NCBI GenBank assembly: GCA_011800805.1
Contig: MPNW01000220.1
Coordinates: 161,452-225,451 of the forward strand
DNA length: 64,000 nt
Reading direction: 5' to 3'
Source of the DNA: Hirudo medicinalis
Taxonomy: Eukaryota; Annelida; Clitellata; Hirudinida; Hirudinidae
Shown here piece by piece: positions 60,837 through 64,000 of the stretch; position 1 is the stretch's first letter; every line of letters starts with the position of its first letter. Under the pieces are notes generated by a model, which did no database searches, was not told the origin of the DNA, and saw nothing but the letters and a program-made list of their open reading frames with translations. Made by a program: the position numbers and the translations under genes.

Positions 60837-63800
60837 TTGGATCTCGAGGAAGAATGGAGAGCTAGAAATTAACAGTTTGCAATAGAAACGTGAGGCAAGT
60901 TTCTAAAGTATAACCAATTTATTTAGTTATTTTTAATAATCTGAAAACGAGAAAAAAAGACCCCGATGTTTTTTTTTTCCAGAACGACTTCCGTCATCCT
61001 CACCGTCATCTTCGTGGTGTCCCCGAGCACGCTGCAACCATTCAGTTCTTGGTCGAATTTGACAAATTATATAATCATGGTTATCATAGGTGATGTTGAT
61101 TGTTGTTTCTCTGTTATGGTGAATGTGATGATGATGAGATGGTGATGATGACGTTTTGCCTAATACTTCGACCATCATTATCGACGCCAGTTTCCTTCGC
61201 ATTGTTACATTCATGATTGCCATTCAGTAATGATTATTAATAAATAATGTGCTTATTTCATCTGTAAGAGTTGCTTTTCTTTTTGGTCATCATGTTTTTA
61301 AAATTTGTATTCATTTTGCATTATACCTTGATGATCGTGGTAATGACCACTCATGTTGTGAACATCCGAAAATTATCATCATCATTGTCATCGCCTTCAT
61401 AGATTCGTGTTTAAAAATGCTTATGAAAGATCTGCAAGAGTAACTGACATTGATGACGATAGTTATGATTGCTGTCCGTCTCTGTTCCTACAATACGATG
61501 TCTCTCTGCTATGCTTCTTGTCCCTCCTTCATCGTCATCACTGTCATATCCAATAGGCTGATTAATGTCCATTAAGTCATTCATTAGCGATGAGTCATTA
61601 CTAATCAAATGTCGTCGAACCGTTCTGCCGTTGATTTGCCCTTTCCTGGTGAATGTGTTTGTGTTTTGTCGTGCCGTCGTCATTATCATTGTCATCATCG
61701 TCGTCGTTGAGTGTCATCACAACAATCATAAGCATTAGTACTGTTAGCCAGCATTACCATGGCACTTTTGTTGTTATTTATGAACTACTATTTATAAGAG
61801 CCCTTCTGTTTCCACATTTGGCATATCTGCTGTTTTTAGTTGCTAATAATGACGTCATGTCTGGCCATGGTGATGTGCATAACATTAACATATTTTGCAT
61901 ATTCATTTGCCCTTCTTTAGTTCGAAAACGTTTCCAATTAATTATTCTTGGCATGTAAAGCGAAGGAAACGATTCGACCGGATGGATCTAGCTTGTAACA
62001 GGGTGATTCGTGATGGAGGTGGAGCCTTTTAATGAATATTCAGTGAAAAGCATGCTCATTGGTCGGGGACTTTAGGACTTGTGGAATCTGTTTGAATGTC
62101 AGCGTGGCAGACGACGATTGGATGAGAGTGAAGGACTGCTGATGACGTGGAAGTGGCACGTCTCTGCATCTCCCACTTCTTTCACTACGACCAGGATTTA
62201 CGATCATGACGTAACATCACGAATCCGATGTTCCGTCTTTTTGTGTCCACGTCTGCTTGTACGTGTGTGTGTTTTTTATTCTAATTTATTTTTTTTACTG
62301 AACATTTTAATTCTAAGTCTTCGTCTCCATGGCTACCGAGGCTGTAGTTATTTCTATCTACATTATTTTCGATGGCGTACTTACCACTTTACAACATCAT
62401 CATCGTGATGGGGACTACTATTTATAGTTACTACTGATGATTATTAGTCTTGTCGTCACCAGTTCCTACACTTTATTAAATTGACGTATTTTACTCGTAT
62501 CTATCTATTCAAGCTTCGATGTCGGACTGCCGTACATTTCGGGCTCGTACTTCGTGATTCTAAATTGAAACGTGAGCCCCTCGTTGTCGATGTTTGTTTG
62601 TCGTCGGAGTCTGTCGTTAATGATCGGAAACTAATTACTTCTGAAGTCGTCACTCGATCGCAGTCTGTGCATCCGATGCCTTTCGTAGGTTTGTGATACA
62701 CCTTCGTTCGTGTGTGTGTGTGTGTGTGTGTACTCCCTCATGTTCACTTTAAGATGTAATGACAGGCTTTAAGTCACAACATAATTCACATTTCATATTG
62801 CACTAACATGATTCACATTTCATATTGCATTAACATGATTCGTATTTCATCACCGACAAGCACCGAGGCATTCTCTAGTCGGATAGGTCATAAGGTTTGT
62901 TGGAACGCTTAGGAATGGTAATAATTGTAATAATGTTTTTTTTTTTGCTTGAAGTACACAGATCTTATTGATTATTGGACAAAATAATTTAGAATCTCCA
63001 CAACCAACTTGTTTTTCATTGGTCGATATTTGTGTTTAGTTTATTCGCTAAGATGACATCGAAGTCTTTTCATTAAGAATGTCACGCCATGATTCCCAAC
63101 ATAAAATACTCTTCTGTATCGGATACTCCTGTTTGTATGCTTGGATGCATATGTTTCTTCGTTCGTTTGTGTCTGTCTGCAATTGTTGGCCAAGTGACTG
63201 GCAAAGCCAACTCGCTGGCAGCAACCTTTTGGTGCCCTCCAGTGCCCGTTGACCCTTGACCCAGAAAACAGTGGAGAACTGACGACATTTGCTCCCAAGC
63301 GAGTTGGCTTTGTCCCTTTGACATTTCTCCAGGTACTTCTTCTATCCTCACTGTAATCATCATCATCACTGTCTGTCATTTTTGTACTTCTTGTCTTGAG
63401 GTTAAGAATTTCATCTTTACAATGTATAATATAAGTTCCCCCGAATCCCATGTTTGTTTACTGTTGTTGTACTCAGTTGTTTGACATTCTGTTGTTAAAG
63501 TGTCGCGCGGTTAATTTAAATTCTGAGCATGTCATCGGTCCGAACAGCAGTGTTCGTGTGCTGTTTTAGTGTTTTGAGGGGAATTGTGGCTGACGGTGGG
63601 GTGGAGGGTGATGACGTTCGTTGTGATGACGTTGAAGGTCGTGGAATTGCGTAACATTGAATCATTGAGCATCAACCATATCGAGACTTATTGTCGTCGT
63701 CGTCCTTGTTGTAGGCTTAAATCTTGTCAATACTGGATTGTCGTTGTTGAGATGTCCGTTATTTTCAATTTCTTTGCTCACGATGAAGTCATGTTATTAC

Positions 63801-64000
63801 CACCATCATCATCGCCATCTTGTTCTTGATCTTTATCGAGCCACTTGGTTTTCTTTTCAATTCTTCCTCGTGTTTCTCGTAACGATAGTGATTACGATGA
63901 TGATGATGATGATGGTTACGATTGTGATTGCGAATGATAAGTGGCGATAAGCGCGGGTTTGAGAACCAGAAGCAAATTGAATAAAAATTGGATTAAACAT
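60837..64000 (+). other. Probable long 3' UTR of MARK, continuing to the window end
   Basis: No exon was recognised. The plus strand stays T-rich with many GTC/GTT-rich stretches, the same sense-strand bias seen after other stops. A candidate AATAAA is at 63980-63985, with another AATAAA near 61241. The true end may lie beyond the window. Confidence 0.45.
63980..63985 (+). promoter_or_regulatory. Candidate distal poly(A) signal for MARK
   Basis: AATAAA at the end of a 3.1-kb T-rich tract following the MARK stop. Proximal alternatives exist. Confidence 0.25.

Overview
This is a draft piece of an invertebrate animal nuclear genome. Every gene model uses GT-AG introns, exons are short, intergenic DNA is AT-rich, and introns carry many (AAT)n and (ATC)n microsatellites. 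The gene content is metazoan: MARK/PAR-1, TMC, LETM1, PGM1, TMEM209 and a receptor tyrosine phosphatase with a fucolectin-like, MEGF-like and FN3 ectodomain. A lophotrochozoan, perhaps an annelid such as a leech, is my best guess. This is inference, not proof.

Layout. (1) 1-797 (+): last three exons of an RNF38/RNF44-type RING-H2 E3 ligase, then about 5 kb of T-rich 3' sequence. (2) 6624-11374 (-): complete LETM1, 14 coding exons, 822 aa. (3) 11931-15214 (+): complete phosphoglucomutase, 10 exons, 560 aa, head-to-head with LETM1 across 556 bp. (4) 16564-22342 (-): TMC family membrane channel protein, 16 exons found, 5' end not found, tail-to-tail with the phosphoglucomutase gene. (5) 24250-24755 (-): single-exon bZIP factor. 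(6) 25607-27028 (-): TMEM209-like protein, short form. (7) 27565-29360 (-): five-exon coiled-coil, tektin-like protein. (8) 32808-38261 (-): complete receptor-type tyrosine phosphatase, about 1238 aa. (9) 38262-43992: intergenic, with one tRNA-derived SINE. (10) 43993-60836 (+): complete MARK/PAR-1 kinase, 18 coding exons, 866 aa, with repeat-rich introns, then about 3.1 kb of T-rich 3' sequence.

The genes are ordinary unlinked housekeeping, membrane and signalling genes. I see no operon-like or pathway logic and no clear novel system. The strongest anomaly concerns sequence quality. Four genes (RNF38/44, TMC, bZIP, RPTP) each need exactly one extra base to restore an otherwise clean family reading frame. 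A 294/295-bp near-perfect tandem copy around a single N (37518) differs between copies only by one-base homopolymer changes. Together these point to base undercalls rather than to pseudogenes or programmed frameshifting. Other points of interest are the RPTP architecture with a dead second phosphatase domain, its uninterrupted 2.5-kb intracellular exon, a 24-bp MARK microexon, and strand-asymmetric T-rich 3' regions.
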